From positions 10,414,505 to 10,478,504 of the forward strand of contig NC_034014.1 of the NCBI RefSeq assembly GCF_000346465.2: a stretch of DNA of 64,000 nucleotides, read 5' to 3'. The number at the start of each line of letters is the position of its first letter. Within the stretch, counting starts at the first letter, position 1. The notes beneath the pieces were generated by a model, which had not been told where the DNA came from, did no database searches, and saw nothing but the letters and a program-made list of their open reading frames with translations. This DNA comes from Prunus persica. Lineage: Eukaryota > Streptophyta > Magnoliopsida > Rosales > Rosaceae. The position numbers were made by a program, and so were the translations under genes. Shown here piece by piece: positions 55,187-64,000 of the stretch.

Positions 55187-56554
55187 TTAATCTTCATTGC
55201 CTTTCACCGCCCATAGATGCTCCATCAAGTGAAATTGACGCATTTCATGAATATACGAAGATTGCATCTCCGTATATCGATCTATCATTCGGGTCATCAA
55301 ATGACCATCCCTCACCAACGGTTCCGGCTCAAACGGTTCTCCATTTGGCCCCATGGGCCTTTCATAAATCCGTGTCAAAGCCGTGTTCATTGGATCCGGT
55401 TCGTAGACCTCTAAAGCATCATAATCGTACTCATCCTCCACAATCATATTATGGAGGATGATGCAAGTCATCATAATGCTTCTGAGGATCTCCTCATCAA
55501 ACATGCGGGCCGCACCTCGAATAATCAACCACCTGGCTTGAAGGATGCCAAAACACCTTTCGACATCTTTCCTGTATCCCTCTTGATATGTAGCAAATAA
55601 TTTTTGCTTCTGGGATCGGGGATTTGGAATGGTTTTGACAAAAGTCGTCCACCTCGGGTAGATTCCATCAGCTAGGTAGTATCCTGTCTGGTATACTGTA
55701 TTGTTGACTTCATAGGTGACATTGGGGCCCTGACCTCTCAATACATCGTTGAAGACGGGGGATTGACCCAGCACGTTGAGGTCATTTTGTGATCCTGCAA
55801 CTCCGAAGAAGGCATGCCAAACCCATGTGTCGAAACCAGCAACCGCTTCAAGGATGATACTTTTTTGGCCTTTTCGATTTCCATAATCACCTTGCCAGGC
55901 AGTTGGGCAATTCTTCCATTGCCAATGCATGCAGTCGATGCTACCAATCATTCCAGGGAATCCTCGAGCTTCGGCTTTTTGCAGAAGCCGTTGGAGGTCC
56001 CTGGGAGTAGGTCTACGCAGGTAGTCCCTAGTGTACAGAGTTTCAACAGCTTGACAAAATCTTACCAAAGCCTCCAACGTAGTGGACTTCCCCATCCGGG
56101 CAATCTCATCCACCTGATCAGCAGATGCTCCATACGCCAACATTCGTATAACAGCTGTAAGCTTTTGCTCCGGAAGAAGCCCCAAAACCCCAGCAGCATC
56201 ACACTTTTGAACAAAGTATGCATCATAATTGCAAATATCATGCATGACTTTATTGAACAAATGAGGTTGCATTCTAAATCGCCTTCGAAAATCAACATCA
56301 GAGTACAAAGAAGTTGGGATAAAATAATCTTCCAAAAGATTCTTACCCCTAGAATGCCTATGTCTTTCCACATTCCGGCGGCGGCTGGCTTGTGAACTAT
56401 GGCGGCGACCTTGGTTCTCTTCTTCTTCCAAAGCCACTGTTATGAGAACTTGCTCATCGACTTGTCTCTGCAACTCATTGACTTCATCTGCTCTACGGTT
56501 TCTCTCTCTTCTTTCTCTCTCTTGTCTCTCCAAGCATCTCCTAAATTCTTCCAT
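55187..56554 (-). CDS. PIF/Harbinger DDE transposase (ORF2)
   Basis: A single exon of 455 residues encodes a DDE_Tnp_4 (HARBI1/ALP1-like) transposase. The N-terminus is charged and probably coiled (residues 1-60), followed by the helix-turn-helix-like region (about 95-190). The catalytic residues appear intact: Asp207 in GMIGSIDCMHW, Asp296 in GYYLADGIYPRW and Glu332 in KDVERCFGILQ. The spacing of 35 residues between the last two is the family's D35E pattern. C-terminal motif: TCIILHNMIVEDE. ALP1-type domesticated relatives exist in plants, but location inside bounded terminal repeats identifies this as the element's own gene. Confidence 0.92.
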   Translation of the reverse strand: MEEFRRCLERQERERRERNRRADEVNELQRQVDEQVLITVALEEEENQGRRHSSQASRRRNVERHRHSRGKNLLEDYFIPTSLYSDVDFRRRFRMQPHLFNKVMHDICNYDAYFVQKCDAAGVLGLLPEQKLTAVIRMLAYGASADQVDEIARMGKSTTLEALVRFCQAVETLYTRDYLRRPTPRDLQRLLQKAEARGFPGMIGSIDCMHWQWKNCPTAWQGDYGNRKGQKSIILEAVAGFDTWVWHAFFGVAGSQNDLNVLGQSPVFNDVLRGQGPNVTYEVNNTVYQTGYYLADGIYPRWTTFVKTIPNPRSQKQKLFATYQEGYRKDVERCFGILQARWLIIRGAARMFDEEILRSIMMTCIILHNMIVEDEYDYDALEVYEPDPMNTALTRIYERPMGPNGEPFEPEPLVRDGHLMTRMIDRYTEMQSSYIHEMRQFHLMEHLWAVKGNED

Positions 56555-56641
56555 TCAGAATGAATGAAGTATGAATTATAAACTCTCAGAAATGAAAATA
56601 TAGAAAGATGTGGTGTGAGAGGTATGAGCTGAGACTCTGGT

Positions 56642-56648
56642 TTTATAG
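56642..56648 (-). promoter_or_regulatory. TATA box of the Harbinger transposase gene
   Basis: The minus strand reads TATAAAA, about 88 bases upstream of the start codon at 56554. Confidence 0.5.
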
Positions 56649-56694
56649 AAAAATTTGGCAAGATAAACATGCCATGTGGCTTGATTTTATTGGA

Positions 56695-56950
56695 TGAAAA
56701 TCATATCTGAAATTTGAAATTCATCCGAAATTTGAACCCTAATTTGTATGAAATTCAAAATTTGAAATTCATCCGAAATTTGAACCCAAATTTATCTGAA
56801 ATTTGAACCCAAATTTATCTGAAATTTGAATTTTGAAATTCATTCGAAATTTGAACCCAAAAATTTATCTGAAATTTGAACTTTGAAATTAATCCGAAAT
56901 TTGAATCCAAATATCTTATCCGAAAATTTTATCTGATTATGAATAGTCTT
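56695..56950. repeat. Tandem repeats upstream of the Harbinger transposase gene
   Basis: A unit of CCGAAATTTGAACCCAAATT plus TATCTGAAATTTGAA recurs about six times with variants. It sits just upstream of the transposase promoter. Confidence 0.85.
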
Positions 56951-57177
56951 GACACGTAGGAATCCGAAAATCTTATCTGAAAATATTACCCAAATTAATT
57001 ATTTTCATTAAAAAATAGGAGGAAAAAACAAAAAAGTGAATAGTAATTGCCATGGCTAAGGGCAACGGGTGGAGAAACGATTTACTATTTGCAAGGGCAA
57101 CCACTATTCACGTGAATAGTGCTTGCCCTAGCTCCACCCTTGCCATGGCTAAGGGCAAATGGGTGGAGTTGCTCTAA

Positions 57178-57968
57178 CACTACTATTGGAGTTGGAGTTT
57201 GTCATTCATTTTTGTATCAAACTTTTTTCGGCAACGAGACAATGAGAAAAGGATAAAACGACTAGCACCAGCAATGAAGTGAAGAATGTAAAAATGTCAG
57301 GTGGGAAAATTGAAAAAAAAAAAAGAGAAGGTGATTGGTTAGTACTATTGATATCACCGAGGTCTTTTGTAATAAAACCGCACACTTGATATTGGTGTTG
57401 GATGAATTAGCAGTGTGCTAGATCTTTACTCAGTATGTGACATCCACGTGACCCATTGTAAAATTTGATACACGTGTGGCGCACTAAACAGTGGTTCCAC
57501 TGCTAATATATGAGTGCCATGGTGCATTTTTGTTCTGCATTTTGTAAGAACAACGAGAAGACAATAAGAAACGGCTAATTTTGATCTATATACGAGCTCC
57601 CGCTCTATAGTTTGGCCAGAAGACAAATTTCAAGTTACGCTGGAGCTGACATTGTACCTTTTATTGTTGCCAATAACAGGAATATATCCTTTGCTCTCGA
57701 AAGAATAGATGAACATCCAAAAAGGGTCAAAGAATATACTTTATTATATTTCATTTTAATACCAACTGTTGGAGAACATAAGCAAAAGTAGTAATATTCT
57801 TGGTATATATCTTTTCCAAGAAAAACTACAAATTAACAACTGTAAAACTGCAGCTATAGCAAGGTTATCATTGTAATCTTCATCTCCAGTTAACATCAGA
57901 AAGGCCTGCAGCAACAATATATTCCAACACCAATGTTTTTCCCTTGGGTTTCATACAATCTGCACTCC
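57178..57968. other. Spacer and promoter region of germin-like gene 4
   Basis: It continues the spacer interrupted by the Harbinger element. The last ~340 bases match the promoter of gene 3. The AGGCCTGCA block is at 57902-57910. No gene is seen. Confidence 0.65.
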
Positions 57969-57975
57969 ATAAATA
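57969..57975 (+). promoter_or_regulatory. TATA box of germin-like gene 4
   Basis: ATAAATA is 78 bases before the start codon, in the same position as in gene 3. Confidence 0.55.
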
Positions 57976-58052
57976 GCGCAGTTGGTGAAGCCCTAAAATC
58001 CCATCCAACTACATAACACCATAGCGATATCGAATCACATTTCTTCCCAACC

Positions 58053-58679
58053 ATGGCCTCAAGAACTTCCACCCTCAAATTCTTCTCACTACTAATTTCT
58101 TCCTTTGCCATTGTTCAAATGGCAATGGCTGGAGACCCGGACATTATTTCTGACTTCCTACTGCCTGCAAATGGTACAGTAGATGCAAACTTCTTCACTT
58201 ACACCGGCTTTCGTGTTCTTGTTGGAGGCAGCCCTCCAACTGCCTTCAAGGTATTGAAGGCAACCTTGGCTGAGTTCCCTGCTCTTGATGGGCAGAGTGT
58301 TTCATATGCTGTCCTCGAATTCCCATCTGGCACTACTAATCCACCACACACTCATCCTCGTTCTGCTGAGCTCCTTTTCCTCATTGATGGTACCCTTGAA
58401 GTTGGTTTCATTGATACAAAAAACAACCTTTTTACACAAACTCTTCAAGCAGGTGATTTGTTTGTGTTTCCCAAGGGACTTGTGCACTTCCAGTACAATG
58501 CTGATGCACAAAACCCAGCTCTAGCAGTTTCTGCCTTTGGAAGTGCAAATGCAGGCACTGTATCACTCCCCAACACTCTCTTCACCACCGGCATCGATGA
58601 CAATGTCTTGGCTATCTCCTTCAAGACTGATGTAGCCACCATTCAAAAGCTCAAGGCCGGTCTTGCTCCCAAGCCATGA
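58053..58679 (+). CDS. Germin-like protein 4 of 6 (208 aa)
   Basis: An intronless cupin protein of the second subgroup (208 residues; one Pro fewer than genes 1-3 before TAFKVLK). Signal peptide about 1-26 (ending MAMA), then GDPDIISDFLLPANGTVDAN. Metal ligands His99, His101, Glu106 and His145 are present, and the N-terminal cysteine pair is absent. It is closest to gene 6 (shared DFLLPANGTV, FIDTKNNLF, NADAQNPAL and SLPNTLFTTG). Its promoter is nearly identical to that of gene 3. Confidence 0.92.
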   Translation: MASRTSTLKFFSLLISSFAIVQMAMAGDPDIISDFLLPANGTVDANFFTYTGFRVLVGGSPPTAFKVLKATLAEFPALDGQSVSYAVLEFPSGTTNPPHTHPRSAELLFLIDGTLEVGFIDTKNNLFTQTLQAGDLFVFPKGLVHFQYNADAQNPALAVSAFGSANAGTVSLPNTLFTTGIDDNVLAISFKTDVATIQKLKAGLAPKP

Positions 58680-59624
58680 GGAAAAAATCATAACCAGTAG
58701 TTTAATGTCTTCAGATTTCTGTTATCTTATTTGCTTTTAATAATTATCCATAATGTGTTGAAAGGGTATCCCACAACCTGTTTACATTGTTTGTCACAAT
58801 TCATCTTGTCAATTATTTATATTATCAGAATTTTCTCTAGTTGTGGTTAATTTCAGAACAAATGCGGGCAGGGAGGAGATTATTATGACAAATTCTTACA
58901 TACAGCATGTGTATAGCACCACTCTCACTTTCATGGGTAATATTTTGGTGTGATAGTCACACTGCCACATGGTGTTACCAATTTACTCATATTAAATTTT
59001 AATGCATTTGATTGTTAATTAATAAAATACCCTAAGTTGATAAACGAACGATAACTCGCGCCTTAAGTAACCTTACTCCCAATTAAACTATTGTGCTCTG
59101 AGTGAGGAACTTACTCAAATTGGTTCTTTTATATGCCTTGAATGATAAATGACTTCATAATTTATAGTTTGAATAAAATAAAAAATAAAAAAGCAAAGCA
59201 AGATAACAAGATTGAATTAATTTCACATACAATCCAGTTCGAATCACTATTATAAAGATAATAACAAGAAGTCTCATTATGGAAAAGCTAAATAGCATAA
59301 AAATAAAGCAAAGCAAAGGTAAATAAGGAATATTAAAAGATGACTCGGGCCGAAGAGTAATTTGGACCCACTGATTATAGCATGAAAACAAGAATTGCAA
59401 TACGAATTGATCGTCAATCATACCAACAAAAGGGTATGGCAGAGCAATCTTCAAAAGTAATGGTGGCAGAAGTTGTCAATCGAAATTCCCAGGAATTCCT
59501 ATTGAAATCTGTTTTGAATCGGTATTGGGGCCAATGTGATCAGTTGTTATCAGTTGTGATAATTGTAGCGAGGACTCTTCTATTTTCTTCTAATTTAGCA
59601 CTCAAACTCCTGTCAATCTTGCAC
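58680..59624. other. Spacer between germin-like genes 4 and 5, no gene seen
   Basis: It contains the gene 4 3' region, then AT-rich DNA. Open stretches near 59155-59630 show no family resemblance. Confidence 0.5.
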
Positions 59625-59889
59625 CTGTGAGAATGTGAAGGTAAAGAGTCCCACATTGGAAAGTTGAGAAACCTAGCAAGGGCTTATAAGGAGTTGGGTT
59701 AGTTGAGGTTCCACCCCAAAACCAATTGGCAATGGAGGAANNNNNNNNNNNNNNNNNNNNNNNNNNNNNNNNNNNNNNNNNNNNNNNNNNNNNNNNNNNN
59801 NNNNNNNNNNNNNNNNNNNNNNNNNNNNNNNNNNNNNNNNGGTTTTCTAACTTTCCAATGTGGGGCTCTTTACCTTCACATTCTCACAG
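59625..59889. repeat. Inverted repeat flanking an assembly gap
   Basis: The left arm (59625-59673, CTGTGAGAATGTGAAGGTAA onward) and right arm (59841-59889) are inverse complements over about 47 bases with a few mismatches. The 100 Ns at 59741-59840 lie between them. The motif CCCACATTGGAAAGTT is also common at plant retrotransposon LTR starts, so the missing part may be a foldback or paired-LTR structure. Confidence 0.75.
59741..59840. other. Assembly gap (100 N)
   Basis: A run of exactly 100 N is a conventional placeholder, so the true length is unknown. Confidence 0.99.
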
Positions 59890-60179
59890 CACCTACCGTT
59901 AAATTTGAGGCTATTTCATTCAAATTGCCGTTAAAAAAGTCAAGTGAGGTGCACACGCTTTTGTATTTTGAGGGCAATCTGGTCCCGCTATGCGCACGCG
60001 TCCCCTTTGTAAAACGGCTGTAAAACGGCTGTTAAATATATAAGCAAAAGTTGGAAAACTGCGACCCCAACAAGAAAGTAATTGTAGTTTTCATTTCCAG
60101 TTAAACATCAGATAGAGGCCTGCACCAATAATATATTCCAACATCAATGTCTTTCCTTTAGATTTGACAATCCCCACCC
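59890..60179. other. Promoter side of germin-like gene 5
   Basis: The conserved AGGCCTGCA block is at 60116-60124. No other feature is seen. Confidence 0.6.
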
Positions 60180-60187
60180 TATAAATA
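60180..60187 (+). promoter_or_regulatory. TATA box of germin-like gene 5
   Basis: TATAAATA lies 96 bases before the start codon and 56 bases after the AGGCCTGCA block. Confidence 0.65.
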
Positions 60188-60282
60188 GCGCCCTTGTAGA
60201 AGCCAAACATCTCATCCAACTACCAAGCATCCTAGCAAATACCAATATCACATTCCTACAAACTACTTCTTGTTCTCAAACC

Positions 60283-60909
60283 ATGGCCTCAAGAACTTCC
60301 ACCCTAAAGTTCTTCTCACTACTAATTTCTTCATTTGCCATTGTTCAAATGGCAATGGCAGGAGATCCGGACATTCTTACTGACTTCGTAGTTCCGCCAA
60401 ATGGAACAGTAGATGGAAACTTCTTCACATACACCGGCTTTCGTGTTCTTGTTGGAGGTGCTCCTCCCACAGCCTTCAAGGTATTGAAGGCAAGCTTGGC
60501 AGAGTTCCCTGCTCTTAATGGGCAGAGTGTTTCCTACGCTGTCCTTCAATTCCCTTCTGGCACTACCAACCCCCCACACACTCATCCGCGCTCGGCTGAG
60601 CTGCTTTTCCTTATTCAGGGTTCCCTTCAAGTGGGCTTTGTTGACACCAAAAACAACCTCTTTACGCAGACGCTTCAGGTGGGTGATCTGTTTGTGTTTC
60701 CCAAGGGACTTGTGCACTTTCAGTACAATGCTGATTCACAAAAGCCAGCTCTAGCAATTTCTGCCTTTGGAAGTGCAAATGCTGGACTTGTATCCATTCC
60801 CAGCACCTTGTTCACCACCGGTATTGACGACAATGTCTTGGCCATATCCTTCAAGACTGATGTAGCCACCATCCAAAAGCTCAAGGCTGGTCTTGCTCCC
60901 AAGCCATGA
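60283..60909 (+). CDS. Germin-like protein 5 of 6 (208 aa)
   Basis: An intact cupin protein. The N-terminus matches gene 4 (signal peptide ending MAMA), but the mature start is GDPDILTDFVVPPNGTVDGN. The body is partly like genes 1-3 (NADSQ, SIPSTLFTTG). Unique changes cluster near the metal-binding strand: LIQGSLQVGF in place of LVDGTLEVGF, LQVGDLF for LQAGDLF, and SANAGLVS. Metal ligands HTHPRSAE and LVHFQYN are kept. The mixture suggests either an intermediate lineage or past gene conversion. Confidence 0.92.
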   Translation: MASRTSTLKFFSLLISSFAIVQMAMAGDPDILTDFVVPPNGTVDGNFFTYTGFRVLVGGAPPTAFKVLKASLAEFPALNGQSVSYAVLQFPSGTTNPPHTHPRSAELLFLIQGSLQVGFVDTKNNLFTQTLQVGDLFVFPKGLVHFQYNADSQKPALAISAFGSANAGLVSIPSTLFTTGIDDNVLAISFKTDVATIQKLKAGLAPKP

Positions 60910-62050
60910 GGATAGATTTGATAGCCAGTCCAGCAGCTTAATGCTTCGTTCTTTTGTTCTATTATCATTCATTTTGTTTTTCAACTCCGTTTTAATAATT
61001 ACCCTTACTGTGTTGAAAGGGTATGTCATGTAGGTGTATTATATTTATATTGTTTTGTCACAATTCATTTATTGTCAACCATGTAATCACACTTCCACTA
61101 ATGGTGGTTTATTTTGAGAAGAAAAACCTCACTTTCTTTTGGAATGTTAACACTGGATTATAAATAGTCATTTGGATTTTGGCACATAAAACTTGGATAA
61201 TGCAATCTATAAGAAACTTTCTAGGACACTATGGTGAAGTTAATTAGCAAGGCTTGAGTTGATTTTGCTTTGACTTTTCAAATAGTTTATACATTGGCAA
61301 TGCATCAAATCCCATCTCTGGTTGACTCAAAATTGGCTTGATATCATTTGGAAGCTGCATTCTCATAACCTTTCATATGGTGATCAACTTGTGATTATGG
61401 TGCTACTTTTTTTTTGGTTTATACCTGTGCATGGTAATGCAATGATGCCTACAGCTCCTCGGTCTCATGAAAAATCAAATTGATAAAGGTCCCAGGATGA
61501 ACAAGCCGAAGGCTGCATACGTCTCTATTTTTGAGAGTATCCCACACCAGAGATGGAATTCTTGCTCATTAATGGTTTAAACTTGAAACATGTTGGGAGA
61601 AACAAGGGAGCTTAACGATGTCTTGCCAATCAGCAATTAATAGTCATGGAACTTAAATATTACAAAGACAGATTATGTTGTGTTGTTTTACTCCATTCTA
61701 TATTTCTAATTAGCTATATAAAATGTTTAATTCAGAAGTTTCGGCGAAGGTCTTAACTTGTTTGTCCTCAAGACTTTTGTCTGGCTCTTTAGTTTTTAAT
61801 GTTAAGGTAAAATCTCTTAGAAATAACTTGATCGAGAAGTGGTTATCAAATTCCAGCTTAAAATTTGGTTTTAGTATTTTGTGGCGATGTATATGAGCAA
61901 ATGTTCTTATGTTTTTTTGGTATGACATTTTCCAGGAAATGACAAACAAACAACAGTAGAACAACTACAACAAGAAACATTGTAATCTTCATCTGCATTT
62001 ACATCAGATAGGCCTGCAGCAAGAATACAAAAAATCCATTTACCTTGTCC
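60910..62050. other. Spacer between germin-like genes 5 and 6
   Basis: It contains the 3' region of gene 5, then about 900 bases without a supported gene. The gene 6 promoter block AGGCCTGCA is at 62010-62018. Confidence 0.5.
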
Positions 62051-62057
62051 ATAAATA
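62051..62057 (+). promoter_or_regulatory. TATA box of germin-like gene 6
   Basis: ATAAATA lies 92 bases before the start codon. It is only 33 bases after the AGGCCTGCA block, a shorter spacing than in the other five genes. Confidence 0.55.
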
Positions 62058-62148
62058 GTGCCCTTAAAGACCCCCCGAACATCTCAAGCATTATAGCCAT
62101 AGTGCAATATCATAGCATACTTCACAGATTAATCAAGTTTTTCCAACC

Positions 62149-62775
62149 ATGGCCTCAAGAACTTCCAGCCTCAAATTCTTCTCACTACTGTTTGCTTCAT
62201 TTGCCATTGTTCAAATGGCAATGGCCGGAGACCCGGACATTATTTCTGATTTCCTACTGCCTGCAAATGGAACAGTACATGCAAACTTCTTCACATACAC
62301 CGGCTTTCGTGTTCTTGTTGGAGGCGGCCCTCCCACAACCTTCAAGGTATTGAAGGCAACCTTGGCTGAGTTCCCTGCTCTTGATGGACAGAGTGTTTCC
62401 TATGCCATTCTCGAATTCCCATCTGGCACTACTAACCCACCACACACTCATCCTCGTTCCGCTGAGCTCCTTTTCCTTGTTGATGGTACCCTTGAAGTGG
62501 GTTTCATTGACACAAAAAACAACCTCTTTACACAGACTCTTCAATCAGGTGATCTGTTTGTGTTCCCCAAGGGACTTGTGCACTTCCAGTACAATGCTGA
62601 TGCACAAAACCCAGCACTAGCAATTTCTGCTTTTGGAAGTGCAAATGCAGGAACTGTATCACTCCCCAACACTCTGTTTACCACCGGGATCGACAACAAT
62701 GTCTTGGCTATTTCTTTTAAGACTGATGTCGCCACCATTCAAAAGCTCAAGGCTGGTCTTGCTGCCAAGTCATGA
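62149..62775 (+). CDS. Germin-like protein 6 of 6 (208 aa)
   Basis: An intact cupin protein closest to gene 4. Distinct features are FASFAIV in the signal peptide, TVHANFF in place of TVDANFF, PPTTFKVLK, LQSGDLF, GIDNNVL and the terminal KAGLAAKS. All four metal ligands (His99, His101, Glu106, His145) and the NGT sequon are present, and no N-terminal cysteine pair exists. It is the last member of the cluster; the next gene downstream is uS11 on the other strand. Confidence 0.92.
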   Translation: MASRTSSLKFFSLLFASFAIVQMAMAGDPDIISDFLLPANGTVHANFFTYTGFRVLVGGGPPTTFKVLKATLAEFPALDGQSVSYAILEFPSGTTNPPHTHPRSAELLFLVDGTLEVGFIDTKNNLFTQTLQSGDLFVFPKGLVHFQYNADAQNPALAISAFGSANAGTVSLPNTLFTTGIDNNVLAISFKTDVATIQKLKAGLAAKS

Positions 62776-63243
62776 GAATGGTGAACGCATTTGTTCTAGC
62801 ATTTTTATTTCGTTCTTGCGCTTTTGTTTTACTTACTAATTTGCTTTGAATAATTGCCCTTGTAATGTTGGAAGGGGTTTTCATAAACCTGTATTACAAT
62901 GTGTCTTTATTTATTGTCAACTTCATTATTACACTCTTTTCTACTTACTAAAATCCTCAATTTATTTAAAATTGTTAGGATAAATACATCAAATTGGACA
63001 TCAACCATAACTACACTATAAAACAAACTAGAAAGAATACCTTCATAATTAATGTAAATCATTCCCTCAAAAAAAAATCTTAATGTAAAGCATAGTCAGC
63101 AAGGCCAATTCCAAATACTACAAAATGTTCCAGTTCTTCAAAGCTAACACCTCTAAGAACTACATCAACACACCTATAAGAACTACATCAAACTTCCAAA
63201 ATTGAAGACGGAAAGATCGGAAGTGAAATATCTCCAAGCCAGC
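62776..63243. other. Spacer between germin-like gene 6 and uS11
   Basis: It holds the converging 3' ends of germin-like gene 6 and uS11. AT-rich, with a small duplicated phrase (AAGAACTACATCAA near 63156 and 63178). Confidence 0.5.
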
Positions 63244-63913
<670 letters not shown>

Positions 63914-64000
63914 TTAGCTTTTTTGTTAGAATCTGGACTTCAGATACAGCTACTGAGGTCCACATCCAACGCCAATTAATCAAAGGAAAAATGTAGATCC

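Larger units (their letters stand above)
53107..57174. mobile_element. PIF/Harbinger transposon, apparently complete, TSD TAA
   Basis: The ends GAGTGGCTCC and GGAGTTGCTC are inverted repeats. TAA flanks both sides (53104-53106 and 57175-57177), and the empty paralogous site is visible near 49660-49670. The 4068-bp element carries both genes typical of plant PIF/Harbinger elements in convergent orientation: a Myb/SANT-like protein (plus) and a DDE transposase (minus). Neither has a stop or frameshift, so it could still be active or was so recently. Confidence 0.9.

Overview
This is nuclear DNA from a flowering plant. Evidence: GT-AG introns in ordinary plant genes (a ROP GTPase-activating protein with a CRIB motif, a FANTASTIC FOUR-type protein, a class III peroxidase, germin-like proteins, cytosolic ribosomal protein uS11), AT-rich intergenic DNA, and dense plant-type transposons. 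The germin-like gene type and the Cassandra-type LTR with its 5S rRNA-like core make a woody Rosaceae genome (for example Prunus) my best guess; this is inference. One 100-base run of N (59741-59840) marks an assembly gap.

Layout. 1-8739: the larger, right-hand part of a CACTA (En/Spm) transposon. It has a TNP2-type transposase gene, a second gene of the TNPA/Transposase_24 type, and three arrays of TTGCGCGACGAA-type inverted repeats. The leader and first intron of the second gene derive from the LTR of an unrelated retrotransposon family. 8740-20000: a retrotransposon graveyard. A cysteine-rich DUF26 (CRK/CRRSP-like) gene on the minus strand is broken into three pieces (18349-18583, 15457-15649, 12564-12898) by a 2.7-kb non-coding copia-like element (TSD GATTT) and a 2.56-kb solo LTR (TSD AATTG). 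The copia-like element itself carries a MITE in its 3' LTR.

20001-40900: single-copy genes separated by MITEs and SINEs. These are a FAF-like gene (21284-22243, minus), a five-exon RopGAP (26949-31713, minus), and two tandem LEA_2 genes (35456-36019 and 38750-39301, minus). Between the LEA_2 genes lie a 5'-end relic of the first one split by a hAT element, a Cassandra-type LTR and a Harbinger MITE.

40975-62775: one intact class III peroxidase gene and six intronless germin-like protein genes, all on the plus strand. Inserted among them are a second solo LTR of the same family (44621-47303), two SINE copies, a Mutator-like MITE and an apparently complete PIF/Harbinger transposon (53107-57174) with both of its genes open. 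Decayed peroxidase 3' ends sit between the germin-like genes. They indicate that the cluster grew by duplication of a peroxidase plus germin-like unit. The third germin-like gene is a visible crossover product: its promoter and first ~15 codons come from the fourth gene's lineage and the rest from the second's. 63244-63906: the last three exons of cytosolic ribosomal protein uS11 (RPS14), minus strand, with its 5' end beyond the window.

Function. The host genes suggest small-GTPase signalling (RopGAP), meristem or growth control (FAF), stress-related lipid-binding-like LEA_2 proteins and an apoplastic oxidative or cell-wall cluster (peroxidase plus germin-like proteins). They do not form one pathway. 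The dominant story is structural: stacked transposons, sequence capture by a CACTA element, and tandem duplication that swapped a promoter.
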